Part shown: one piece after another, positions 15,242 through 22,882 of the stretch
Layout: every line of letters starts with the position of its first letter
Numbering within the stretch: the stretch's first letter is position 1
Assembly (NCBI GenBank): GCA_005887855.1
Contig: VBQB01000096.1
Location: 1-22,882 of the forward strand
Length of the DNA: 22,882 bases
From: Verrucomicrobiota bacterium
GTDB lineage: Bacteria > Verrucomicrobiota > Verrucomicrobiae > Chthoniobacterales > UBA10450
Direction of reading: 5' to 3'
Notes under the pieces: model-generated
The model's database searches: none
What the model was told of the DNA's origin: nothing
Seen by the model: only the letters and a program-made list of their open reading frames with translations
Made by a program: the position numbers and the translations under genes

Positions 15242-17413
15242 ATGAAACTTTTCGCACGCCTCCGATCTTCAAAGAAAAGCCTTCGCGGCAAACTTTTCCG
15301 ATACGGCTGGAAGATCACGCTGCTCGCTGTAATTGCAGCCGGCGGTCTCGCCCTGTTCCTGTTTTACGGAACGTGGGCGCAGACGTTCGACATGAAGAAG
15401 GTCGGCGAAATGCCCGAGCGAAACACAGTTTTCGATTTTGATGGGAAAATTTACAGTCGTCTTGCCGGCGCGAACCGTTTAAAGGTTTCGCTCAACGAGG
15501 TCTCGCCGCTTTTTATTGCGGCGGTCCTGGCGCGCGAGGATGCCCGTTTCTATCAACACGGAGGGATTGATTGGCGCGGGATTCTGCGGGCTCTTATTCG
15601 CGACGTTCTGAGCGGCTCGGCCAAGGAAGGCGCCAGCAGCATTACCCAGCAGCTTGCACGCAACAGCCTTCCGCTGGGCGGCCGCACCATCAGTCGAAAA
15701 TTGCTGGAAGCGATGGTGGCCTTGCGCATCGAGCGTCAGTTCACCAAGCAGCAAATTCTCGAGCTCTACATTAATCGAATCTATTTCGGCACCGGCTGTT
15801 ATGGCGTTGAGACAGCCTCGCAAGCTTATTTTGGCAAGAGCGCATCGAAGCTAAATCTCCCCGAAGCTGCGCTCCTCGCTGGATTGATTCGAAGTCCAAA
15901 TCGTTTTTCGCCGCTGAAAAATCCTGAGGGCGCGGCGATGGAGCGCAACGCGGTTCTGGATCGAATGGTCGCGTTGAAAACACTTTCGCCAGCGGAAGCC
16001 GAGCAGGCAAAAAACGCGAAAATCACTCCGCATCCCAAGCGTTTGCCCTTTATCCAGGAAAATTACGCGATGGACGCGGTGCAGCGGGATTTGAACCTGG
16101 TCTTGACGCAGGACCAGATCGATAACGGCGGCCTTTTTATTTATACGACGCTCGATCCGACCGTACAAAATGCGGCGCAGAAGGCGCTCGAGACTCAACT
16201 CACGAAAATTGAGCATCAATCCAATTTTCATCATCCGCTGAAAGCAAATTATCAGCCGCCGGAGAACGGAGAGGGGGATTCATCGATGCCATATTTGGAA
16301 GGCGCGGTTGTGGCGATCGACAACGCAAGTGGGGGCATTCGCGCGCTCGTTGGTGGCCGCGATTATTCGCAAAGCAAATTCAATCGGGCGCTCGCCCCGG
16401 CAAACCGGCAGGTCGGTTCTGCTTTTAAACCCTTCGTTTACGCGCTCGCTTTCACCCATGGGCTCTTGCCGGGCGCCGCTATCAGCGACGGTCCTATTCA
16501 ACGCGGCGAAATCGAAGGCGCCGGAAATTGGTCCCCGGGAAATTCCGATGGAACCTACGGCGGCATCTTACCTTGTTCGTACGGCCTTATCCAGTCGCGC
16601 AACACAATGAGCGTGCGCGTCGGTCAATTCGCGGGACTGGATGCTGTGCAGAAAGTCGCCACCACGCTCGGTCTTGCCCAAAATGCTCCGCACGGCCCAG
16701 CGATCTACATCGGTTCGTTCGAAACGGATCTGAAAGATTTTACCGCCGCTTACTCTGTCTTTCCCAACGCTGGCGTGCGCAAGCAGGCTTACCTCATCGA
16801 GCGCATCGATAATCAGGAGCACAAACCAATTTTTCGCGCGGCGCATATCTCCATGCCGACACTCGATCCGAGCGTGGCCTGGATGACCTCGCAGTTAATG
16901 GAAGAAGTCTTAACTCGCGGGACTGCCGCCAGCGCGAGATCCTTGGGCTTCAAACTACCGGCCGCCGGCAAGACTGGCACGACCAACGATTACAAGGACG
17001 CTTGGTTTCTCGGTTACACTAGTACGCTCACCTGCGGCGTATGGGTCGGATTTGATCAGCCGGCAACGATCATTCCGCGTGGTTACGGCGCTGCGCTTGC
17101 GCTCCCAGTCTGGACACAAGTAATGAACAAAGCGGCCGAGCGTTATCCGCCCGAGGCGTTGCAACCGACCATGCCGATCCAGCACGCCATGGTCTGTTCC
17201 ATTTCAAATCAGCTCGCCACCACCGGCTGCCAGGCCGTTGGGACCGCTTACGAGATCGATTTGCCCGCCGACAAGGTGCCGACCGTTGCCTGTGAAGTGC
17301 ATGGCGGTCAGGAAATGCCCTTCGCTCAACAGTTGCAGGGTCTTCCCCCAAAAGCGGCGACCTTCCCGGGCCGCTTCTTTAGATCGTTTCGGAAGCTTTT
17401 CGGCGGAAGGTGA
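15242..17413 (+). CDS. Bifunctional class A penicillin-binding protein (transglycosylase/transpeptidase)
   Basis: 723 aa, inner membrane. A membrane helix (about 24-43) follows a basic N-terminus. The GT51 glycosyltransferase domain (about 75-250) has the catalytic E99 in 'LAREDARFYQHGGIDWRG' and the 'GASSITQQLARNS' motif. The transpeptidase domain (about 340-640) has the active-site S393 and K396 in 'GSAFKPF', the 'SRN' motif, and K577 in 'KTGTTNDYKDAWF'. The C-terminal region (about 650-720) has cysteines and ends in a basic tail. It polymerises and crosslinks peptidoglycan and is most like PBP1A. There is no Shine-Dalgarno: a palindromic repeat ends one base before the ATG. The frame is intact and of normal length. 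Confidence 0.95.
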   Translation: MKLFARLRSSKKSLRGKLFRYGWKITLLAVIAAGGLALFLFYGTWAQTFDMKKVGEMPERNTVFDFDGKIYSRLAGANRLKVSLNEVSPLFIAAVLAREDARFYQHGGIDWRGILRALIRDVLSGSAKEGASSITQQLARNSLPLGGRTISRKLLEAMVALRIERQFTKQQILELYINRIYFGTGCYGVETASQAYFGKSASKLNLPEAALLAGLIRSPNRFSPLKNPEGAAMERNAVLDRMVALKTLSPAEAEQAKNAKITPHPKRLPFIQENYAMDAVQRDLNLVLTQDQIDNGGLFIYTTLDPTVQNAAQKALETQLTKIEHQSNFHHPLKANYQPPENGEGDSSMPYLEGAVVAIDNASGGIRALVGGRDYSQSKFNRALAPANRQVGSAFKPFVYALAFTHGLLPGAAISDGPIQRGEIEGAGNWSPGNSDGTYGGILPCSYGLIQSRNTMSVRVGQFAGLDAVQKVATTLGLAQNAPHGPAIYIGSFETDLKDFTAAYSVFPNAGVRKQAYLIERIDNQEHKPIFRAAHISMPTLDPSVAWMTSQLMEEVLTRGTAASARSLGFKLPAAGKTGTTNDYKDAWFLGYTSTLTCGVWVGFDQPATIIPRGYGAALALPVWTQVMNKAAERYPPEALQPTMPIQHAMVCSISNQLATTGCQAVGTAYEIDLPADKVPTVACEVHGGQEMPFAQQLQGLPPKAATFPGRFFRSFRKLFGGR

Positions 17414-17417
17414 TGTT

Positions 17418-17474
17418 GTAGCGCGAGCGTCCCGCTTGCGAGTTAGCGATTCGCAAGCCGGAGGCTCGCGCTAC
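17418..17474. repeat. GTAG...CTAC paired-hairpin repeat, copy 4
   Basis: Starts GTAGCGCGAGCGTCCCGCTTGCG and ends CGCAAGCCGGAGGCTCGCGCTAC, in the reverse orientation to copies 2 and 3. It lies between two convergent genes. Its CTA at 17471-17473, read on the minus strand, is the native TAG stop of the mocA-like gene. Confidence 0.8.
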
Positions 17475-17954
17475 CTTCCAATCAATTTCTCGTAATCGGC
17501 GAGCGTGTCGATGTCGATCTTGCCTTCGCGCCGGAACTCCCAATGTGTTCGCATAACTTGACGCAACAATTGCTCTCTTCGTTTTTTCTCGCAGCGTGAT
17601 AAGTCGCGCAATCGTGCGCGCGTCTACAAAGGGCTGATCGCAGACCAGCAATACGACCGCCTCAAGAGTTGGCGCCGCGTCGATCAATCTTCTCATGCCG
17701 GCACAAATCGATGTGCCGATTCCTAGTCGCCAGTTCTCATTTTCAACAATTATCGCGTCCTCCGCTTTCAATTCGCGCTCGATTTCTCCGTGATGAGCGC
17801 CGATGACGACCAAAGTCGGCGAGCATCGAGCTCTCCTCGCCGCATGGACCATTCGGCGCACCAGACTTTTGCCGCGAAATTGAATGAGTTGTTTTGGCCG
17901 GCCAAAGCGGGATGATTCGCCCGCTGCCAAAATCACCGCGCCGATGTTCAGCAT
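17471..17954 (-). pseudogene. mocA: MocA-like molybdopterin cytidylyl/nucleotidyltransferase, frameshifted with an apparent internal deletion
   Basis: From the ATG at 17954 the first frame gives about 142 residues of a nucleotidyltransferase: 'LAAGESSRFGRPKQL' (nucleotide binding), 'VLLVCDQPFV' (metal site) and 'SYANTLGVPA'. After that this frame turns into basic nonsense and runs to 17379 through a repeat. The +1 frame, from about 17530, reads 'REGKIDIDTLADYEKLIGR' and stops at TAG 17473-17471. That is the normal C-terminus of the family. Members usually have about 35-40 more residues between 'LGVPA' and the '(E)G.IDIDT' motif, so a deletion with frame change is inferred at about 17525-17541. 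The intact enzyme would add CMP to molybdopterin for the xanthine dehydrogenase/CO dehydrogenase family encoded upstream. The start is 21 bases after xdhC. Confidence 0.75.
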
Positions 17955-17975
17955 GCCTGCGCGACCCTGCGGCTG

Positions 17976-18941
17976 CTATAAACTCGACGGCTTTAAGCCG
18001 TCGAGTTCGGCATATCCACCTGTTCGCGCCGTCGTTCCGTGGATCGACATCTTTCGTTCCTGTAGCGATTCACCGGATCCTCCGGCAAACACGCGCTGAA
18101 TCTCACAAACAATCGCCAGCGCAATTTCTGCTGGCGTTTCCGCGCCGAGATCGAGTCCAGCCGGCGCAAAGAAACCGGCATTGATTGCGACTCCGATGTC
18201 GAGAAGGTCGCCGAGTAATTGATCGCGGCGCTTTCGGGGACCGATCAGCCCGACATAGCGCAAATTCAGTGGAAGCAGCTTTTGCAACGCGACGAAATCG
18301 CGTCCGTAATTGTGCGATTTTACGATCGCTGCCGTCCATTGGTCGGGCTCCATCGACCAATCGTTTACATCAATGATCTCAGTCGGCTGCCAGCCGAGGA
18401 GTCTGCCTAATGTGCGAATTGGCTCATTGTCCGGACCATCGCCGAAAATCAAAAGTTGAATCGGAGGATGAATTTCCTGCATGAGGGGACTGTAGGGGAA
18501 GCCGTTGGCTTCCCAATTTTCACACACGGTTTGGTTTTGAGACGGGAAGCTACCAGCCTTCCCTACAGAGCTTCCTTCAAACGTCGTTACCGCCAAACAA
18601 CTGCGCCGCGCATCCAGTTGGTTTGCAAGATCGACAAGAAAGCCTTCGCGGACGCGTTCAACGAAAATGTCGATCTTGCCGTTGCAACCGAAGCGACGTC
18701 GCGTGTCGAACGTCATCATCGCCGGTTCGCAGGTTCGAAGGACCTCCTGCGCTTGCGTCGCTACTTCTTCTTCGAGACAACCGGCGCTCAGCGAGCCGAT
18801 TGTGTGCCCATCTTGGCAGATGAGCATGCGCGCTCCGGGCCGTCGATAACTTGAGCCTTCTGCGCGCACAAGCGTCGCGAGCGCAAAGCGCTGGCCGCGC
18901 CGTTTCTTCCATTCTCGCACGATATCGTAGATGTCTTTCAT
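17976..18941 (-). CDS. xdhC: XdhC/CoxF-family molybdenum cofactor insertion protein, with a repeat inserted in frame
   Basis: 321 aa from the ATG at 18941. The N-terminal XdhC domain is clear: 'ALATLVRAEGSSYRRPGARM' and 'GSLSAGCLEEEV' including the family cysteine C55. The C-terminal Rossmann part starts near 160 ('QLLIFGDGPDNEPI') and contains 'VGLIGPRKRRDQL'. XdhC proteins bind molybdenum cofactor and load it into xanthine dehydrogenase-type enzymes, matching the neighbouring large subunits. Residues about 125-151 are encoded by a palindromic repeat (18490-18568) inserted in frame in the linker between the two domains. The last ten residues come from a second hairpin (17981-18007). The start lies four bases from another repeat and has no Shine-Dalgarno. 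Confidence 0.85.
   Translation of the reverse strand: MKDIYDIVREWKKRRGQRFALATLVRAEGSSYRRPGARMLICQDGHTIGSLSAGCLEEEVATQAQEVLRTCEPAMMTFDTRRRFGCNGKIDIFVERVREGFLVDLANQLDARRSCLAVTTFEGSSVGKAGSFPSQNQTVCENWEANGFPYSPLMQEIHPPIQLLIFGDGPDNEPIRTLGRLLGWQPTEIIDVNDWSMEPDQWTAAIVKSHNYGRDFVALQKLLPLNLRYVGLIGPRKRRDQLLGDLLDIGVAINAGFFAPAGLDLGAETPAEIALAIVCEIQRVFAGGSGESLQERKMSIHGTTARTGGYAELDGLKPSSL
17981..18007. repeat. 13-bp perfect hairpin forming the end of xdhC
   Basis: AACTCGACGGCTT-t-AAGCCGTCGAGTT is a perfect inverted repeat with almost no loop. It is translated as the C-terminal '(E)LDGLKPSS' of xdhC and may also act as a terminator or mRNA end. Confidence 0.75.
18490..18568. repeat. 79-base palindromic repeat inside the xdhC reading frame
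   Basis: The left arm CTGTAGGGGAAGCCGTTGGC and the right arm GCTACCAGCCTTCCCTACAG are imperfect reverse complements; both contain CTGTAGGG and (G)GGAAGC(C/T). The centre is AT-rich. The frame runs straight through it on the minus strand, so it adds about 27 residues to the XdhC protein. Confidence 0.8.
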
Positions 18942-18945
18942 GCGT

Positions 18946-19095
18946 GGGTAGCGCACGCGTCTCGCGTGTTGGTTTCGGCGTCGCGCCGAAACAATCTTTT
19001 CTTTGATGGAAAATCGCCACACTGCTTCGTGCCTGCAGAGAAAGTTCGCAATCGCGAGGACGCCATTGCCAGCACGCGAGACGCGTGCGCTACCC
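18946..19095. repeat. 150-base element with 27-base terminal inverted repeats, copy A
   Basis: The left end GGGTAGCGCACGCGTCTCGC... (18946-18972) and the right end (19069-19095) are reverse complements with one mismatch in 27. Inside is a perfect hairpin TTTCGGCG-tcg-CGCCGAAA (18973-18991). It has no coding capacity of its own, a MITE-like structure. It ends four bases from the xdhC start codon. A second copy lies at 21180. Confidence 0.85.
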
Positions 19096-19119
19096 GAAAT
19101 TTCGCCGCCACGACGACCC

Positions 19120-21179
19120 TCATATCAATTTATCCATCGTAATCGGCAGATCGCGCACGCGTTTCCCCGTCGCATGATAAACAGCGTTCGCTACTGCCGC
19201 GGCCGCGCCAGTGATTCCGATCTCACCCATGCCGCGCGCGCCCATCGGATTGAACGCGTAATCCGGTTCACCGACGAAATGAACGTCGATCGAATGAATA
19301 TCGGCATGCACGGGCACGTGATAATCGGCGAGGTTACGCGTAGCCGGCAGTCCGGTTGCTGGATCGTAAACTGTTTCTTCTTCGAGCGCCATGCCCACAC
19401 CCATAACAATGCCGCCGAGAATCTGACTGCCGCCGGTTTTCGGATTAATGACGCGGCCACAGTTCATCACGCTCACCCAGCGCGTCACGCGGACCAGCGG
19501 GAGATCGGCATCGATTTTCACTTCGCAAAAATGTGCGCCGAAACTTTGAAAGCCGAGTTTTTCATTCTCTTCGGATTCAAATCCGCCGTCTGCTTCGATG
19601 CTGTTGACTCCGGCGCGTTTCAGAATTTCGGTGGGTAAATCCACGTTCTTCGCACCGGCCCAAACGGCAAGTTCGAATCGCCGAGTTCAAATTTCACTTT
19701 TTCTACGGGCAACCCGATCGCATCGGCGCTGATTTGGGTGAGCGCAGTGTAAGCGCCCGTGCCAAGATCGTGCGCAGCGCAACGAACAAGGGCCGTGCCG
19801 TCGGAATTCAGCTGAATATGCACATTGGCACGCATGGCGTGCGCAGGATAAGTCGCCGTGGCAACGCCCCAGCCGACCAACAGGTTCCCGTCTTTCATCG
19901 AGCGCGGTTCATGGTTGCGGCGTGACCATCCGAATTTTTCTGCGCCCAGATCGTAACATTCGCGCAAATATTTCGCCGACCACGGAATCCCTTTGACCGG
20001 ATGATTTGGCGAATCATTGACCATCCGCAATTTCAACGGATCCATCTTTAGTGCATAGGCGAGTTCATCCATCGCGCACTCGAGCGCGTACGTGCCCGGG
20101 CATTCACCCGGCGCGCGCATGAACGACGGCTGCGCCACATTCACCGTGTGAACGATATGATTGAACTCGATCGAGGGAGAGTCGTAGAGAACATTTGTCG
20201 ATCCGATTCCACATCCCTCCACCCAGTGGCCGACCGGCGAAGTAACCATTTCGCTTTTATGCCGGATGGCCTGCAATTTTCCATCTTTGCCGGCCGCGAG
20301 GGCGATTGTTTGAAAGGTCGGGGTGCGATGACCGGTGCCGCTGAACATTTCTTGTCGCGTTAATTCCAGCTTGACCGGCCGGCCGACAACTTTTGCCGCC
20401 ATCACCGCGAGGATTGTGTGCGGCCAGACCGGGCCTTTGCAACCAAACGCTCCGCCGACGAATGGACAGATCACGCGCACATTCTCGCGCTTCAAGCCGA
20501 AGGCGCGCGCGACAGTTCCTTGCGCGCCTTTCACGTATTGGGTCGCGTCGTAAATCGTCAGACGATCGGGTGCGTCCCATACTGCCACGGTGGCCGAGCA
20601 TTCCATCGGATTGTGCGTCTCGGTCGGCGTCGAGTAGGTGTTCTCGATCTTGACGAAATCGGAATTGGCAAGCGCAGCGGCGACATCGCCTTTCTTTTCT
20701 TGAAGTGATTCCTCGAAAACTTCTTTCGGTTCGTCCGTTTTGCTCGCGTGTTCCCTGTCCAAGGCCGGCGTTTTCGCAGCGTAGGAAATTTTTAACAACG
20801 AGGCCGCGTAGCGGGCGTGTTCGAGAGTATCGGCCACGACCGCAGCGACGTATTGACCGCCATAGGAAATTTTATTGTCGGCGAGCGGCTCCCGTTGTTC
20901 GATCCGAATCCCTTCGGACCTCTGTGCGTTTGGAGGCTCGGCTAATTTGGGCGCATTCAAATGCGTGAGCACGGCCAGAACACCGGGCGCTTTTTCGGCC
21001 GCTGCCGCGTCAATAACAGCGATCTCGCCTTTCGCGATTGGACTCATTACGAGAAATGCGTAGGCGGCATTGGGTGGATTAAATTCCGCCGCGTATTTCG
21101 CCGCGCCAGTCACTTTTAGTCGACCGTCCACACGACTGAGAGGTTTGCTCATCGCTTTTGCTGGAATCGGAGTGCTCAT
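19120..21179 (-). pseudogene. Molybdenum hydroxylase large subunit (CoxL/XDH type), frameshifted with an apparent internal deletion
   Basis: Starts at ATG 21179. The first frame (21179-19620, 519 aa) has the N-terminal aldehyde oxidase/xanthine dehydrogenase domain ('SRVDGRLKVTGAAKYAAE') and the start of the molybdopterin-binding part, with 'PFVGGAFGCKGPVWPH' and 'RAPGECPGTYALECAMDEL'. It breaks after 'ELGDSNLPFGPV' at about 19651-19662. The other frame then reads 'DLPTEILKRAGVNSIEA' through the C-terminal 'MGARGMGEIGITGAAAAVA' with the catalytic-Glu region and ends at 19120. The expected 'SGGS' loop and about 60 following residues, present in part in the paralogue upstream, are missing. The intact enzyme would oxidise an unknown substrate (aldehyde, purine or similar) with small iron-sulfur and FAD subunits, which are not in the window. 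Confidence 0.85.
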
Positions 21180-21348
21180 GGGTAGCGCACGCGTCTAGCG
21201 TGCAAATGCCAGTCCGGCTCGGACTTTCGGCGTCGCGCCGAAACAGGCTTTGCTTTGGGTGCTGCTCGCAGGGAGTAACCAGCATTTAAAGGAAAGTGCG
21301 CGATCGCGAGGACGCGCTCGCCAGGTACGCGAGACGCGTGCGCTACCC
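21180..21348. repeat. 169-base element with terminal inverted repeats, copy B
   Basis: Same ends as copy A (GGGTAGCGCACGCGTCT... and ...AGACGCGTGCGCTACCC) and the same internal TTTCGGCG-tcg-CGCCGAAA hairpin (about 21229-21247), but with about 20 more bases inside. It touches the ATG of the coxL-like gene directly and fills most of the 187-base gap between the two large-subunit genes. Confidence 0.85.
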
Positions 21349-21366
21349 AGAGATACGCTTTCACAT

Positions 21367-22882
21367 TCATATCAATTTATCCGGCGTGATCGGCAGATCG
21401 CGCACGCGTTTGCCAGTCGCATGAAAAACGGCGTTCGCCACCGCCGCCGGCGCACCAACGATTCCAATCTCGCCGATCCCGCGCGCGCCGAGATCAGGCA
21501 TGTGCGGATCGGGTTCGTTTATGAAATCGATATCGAATTCCGGCGGTGTGTCGGCGTGCACCGCAACTTGATATTCCGCCAGGTTCGAATTTACAATGCG
21601 CCCGACCTTTTCGTCCGGAACGGTCGCTTCAAACAATGCCGTGCTGAAGCCGAAAAGCAGTCCGCCGATGATTTGGCTGCGCGCGAGGCGTGGATTGATC
21701 ATGCGCCCCATGTCATAAACGCCGGCGGCGCGCTTGACCCGCACTTGTCCAAAAAGATCGACATGTAGCTCGACAAAAATCGCTCCGTAAGAAAAGAACG
21801 AAGACTTTTCCCGCTCCTCTTTGTTCGGCGCGGAACTGAATTCGGCTTGAATCGGCATCGGCAAGTTCGCGAGCTCGCTCTCGTTAGGCCAATGGCCCGC
21901 AACATCGACAACTTTATTTTTCAACTCGCGGCACGCTCCCATTACCGCCGGCGCAACGCTCGTCGTCAGCCATGACCCGCCGTTGTTCGGCGCTTCCGGA
22001 AATTGCGAATCACCAAGCTCGAAGCGCACTTTCTCGATTGGAATCCCAAGTGTGTCCGCCGCGAATTGGGACATCGCGGTGTAGGTACCGGTGCCGATCT
22101 CGTGCGTCGCGCTGCGCACGATAACCGTTCCGTCTTTATTCAGAATCGCCGTCGCACCTGCTTTTTGTTGTCCGGCTGGATAAATTGCCGTCGCCATGCC
22201 GAAACCAATTTGCGATCCGTCCGCTGCGCGCATTGATCCCGGCTTTCTATTTCGTTTCGACCAACCGAACTTTGTCGCGCCGCGTTGGTAACACTCGCGC
22301 AACTTTTTACTCGACCACGGTCTGTTTTCGTATTCGTCAGTTTCCGCGTAGTTGCGCATACGGAACTCGATCGGATCGATATCGATCTTATGTGCGAACT
22401 CGTCCACAGCGCACTCCAGCGCGAAGACACCCGGCGTTTCGCCAGGCGCGCGCATTGGACACGGCGTAGTTAAGTTCAGCCTAACGAGCCGGTGCGATAC
22501 CTCGACATTCGGACACGAATACAACATGCGCGACATGTTGCCGCATGCCTCGGTGTACTCGTGAGTAGGTGAGGAATGTGTGGTCGTGGCGTGACGCAAC
22601 CCCACCAGCTTCCCGTCTTTCCCCGCGCCCATGGAAAACCTCTGTTCTGTCCGGGCGCGTTGCCCAGCCGAATCGAACATTTGTGGACGCGTGAATGTCA
22701 ACTTCACCGGTTGCTGCACCAGCTTCGCCGCCGCTGCTGCAAGCAACGTATGGCTCCATTGAAATCCTTTCGAACCAAACGCCCCGCCGATGAAGGGACA
22801 AATGATGCGCACATTTTCCTGTGGCAAACCGAAGGCGTTGGCAACGACTCGTTGCAGTTGTTTGATCCCGCGCGTGCATTCG
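21367..22882 (-). CDS. Molybdenum hydroxylase large subunit (CoxL/XDH type), 5' end outside the window
   Basis: The frame is open from the window edge, so the N-terminal aldehyde oxidase domain is cut off and about 505 residues remain. Visible molybdopterin-domain motifs are 'CPFIGGAFGSKGFQWSH', 'RAPGETPGVFALECAVDEF', the intact 'PNNGGSWLTTSVAPAVMGA' loop, and near the end 'LGARGIGEIGIVGAPAAVA' with the likely catalytic Glu. It is a clear paralogue of the next gene downstream; the last twenty or so residues are nearly identical ('HATGKRVRDLPIT.DKLI'). The stretch after 'ELKNKVVDVAG' is shorter than I would expect for the family, but the frame is unbroken. The substrate cannot be told from sequence. 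Partner small and FAD subunits may lie upstream of the window. Confidence 0.9.
   Translation of the reverse strand, partial: ECTRGIKQLQRVVANAFGLPQENVRIICPFIGGAFGSKGFQWSHTLLAAAAAKLVQQPVKLTFTRPQMFDSAGQRARTEQRFSMGAGKDGKLVGLRHATTTHSSPTHEYTEACGNMSRMLYSCPNVEVSHRLVRLNLTTPCPMRAPGETPGVFALECAVDEFAHKIDIDPIEFRMRNYAETDEYENRPWSSKKLRECYQRGATKFGWSKRNRKPGSMRAADGSQIGFGMATAIYPAGQQKAGATAILNKDGTVIVRSATHEIGTGTYTAMSQFAADTLGIPIEKVRFELGDSQFPEAPNNGGSWLTTSVAPAVMGACRELKNKVVDVAGHWPNESELANLPMPIQAEFSSAPNKEEREKSSFFSYGAIFVELHVDLFGQVRVKRAAGVYDMGRMINPRLARSQIIGGLLFGFSTALFEATVPDEKVGRIVNSNLAEYQVAVHADTPPEFDIDFINEPDPHMPDLGARGIGEIGIVGAPAAVANAVFHATGKRVRDLPITPDKLI

Noticed and set aside
7214..17474. Regularly shaped repeats as a possible CRISPR array
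   Set aside because: The copies are kilobases apart, lie at gene ends and are palindromic elements; there is no repeat-spacer spacing and no cas gene.
19120..21348. Composite transposon around coxL
   Set aside because: The two terminal-inverted-repeat elements are short and non-coding, no transposase is present, and both coxL paralogues look like ordinary members of one molybdenum hydroxylase operon.
21900..22080. An internal deletion in the upstream coxL paralogue too
   Set aside because: The segment after 'ELKNKVVDVAG' seems short, but the frame is continuous and the SGGS-type loop is present, so natural length variation is enough.

Overview
The window looks like a soil Verrucomicrobiota chromosome, probably Chthoniobacterales / Udaeobacter-like. 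This is an inference from the moderately GC-rich coding style, the class III cyclase-TolB-TPR proteins, the sigma/anti-sigma-DUF4349 pair and the many short palindromic repeats wedged against start and stop codons. No rRNA, tRNA, CRISPR array or transposase was seen, and no gene-free stretch exceeds about 200 bases.

Region 1 (1-2862, +): the end of one cyclase/TPR signalling protein and a complete paralogue behind it. Region 2 (2955-8810, +): hppD-hmgA (tyrosine breakdown through homogentisate), a double hairpin, then folE, a three-domain 6-pyruvoyl-tetrahydropterin synthase-like protein, a short-chain dehydrogenase that could be a sepiapterin reductase, and a membrane-anchored YheO-like PAS protein. 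Convergent on the minus strand (8939-10628) lies an aromatic amino acid (phenylalanine) hydroxylase, the enzyme that would use the tetrahydropterin. Together these encode most of a pterin-dependent Phe -> Tyr -> homogentisate -> maleylacetoacetate route plus synthesis of its cofactor. The hydroxylase itself is broken by a frameshift with an apparent internal deletion.

Region 3 (10720-14372, -): a large anti-sigma factor/DUF4349 protein, its overlapping ECF sigma factor, and a periplasmic L,D-transpeptidase. Region 4 (14514-17413, +): a broken CsbD-like remnant, a monothiol glutaredoxin-like protein and a bifunctional class A penicillin-binding protein. Region 5 (17471-22882, -): a molybdenum hydroxylase block with two tandem large-subunit (CoxL/XDH-type) genes, the upstream one running off the window, then xdhC and a MocA-like cytidylyltransferase. 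The downstream large subunit and mocA are both broken.

Two things run across regions. First, four genes (phhA, the csbD remnant, mocA, the downstream coxL) each appear to have lost an internal segment of tens of codons with a frame change, while neighbouring genes are intact. Second, at least five palindromic repeat families sit exactly at gene ends. They supply stop codons, abut start codons, and in xdhC one lies inside the reading frame and is translated.
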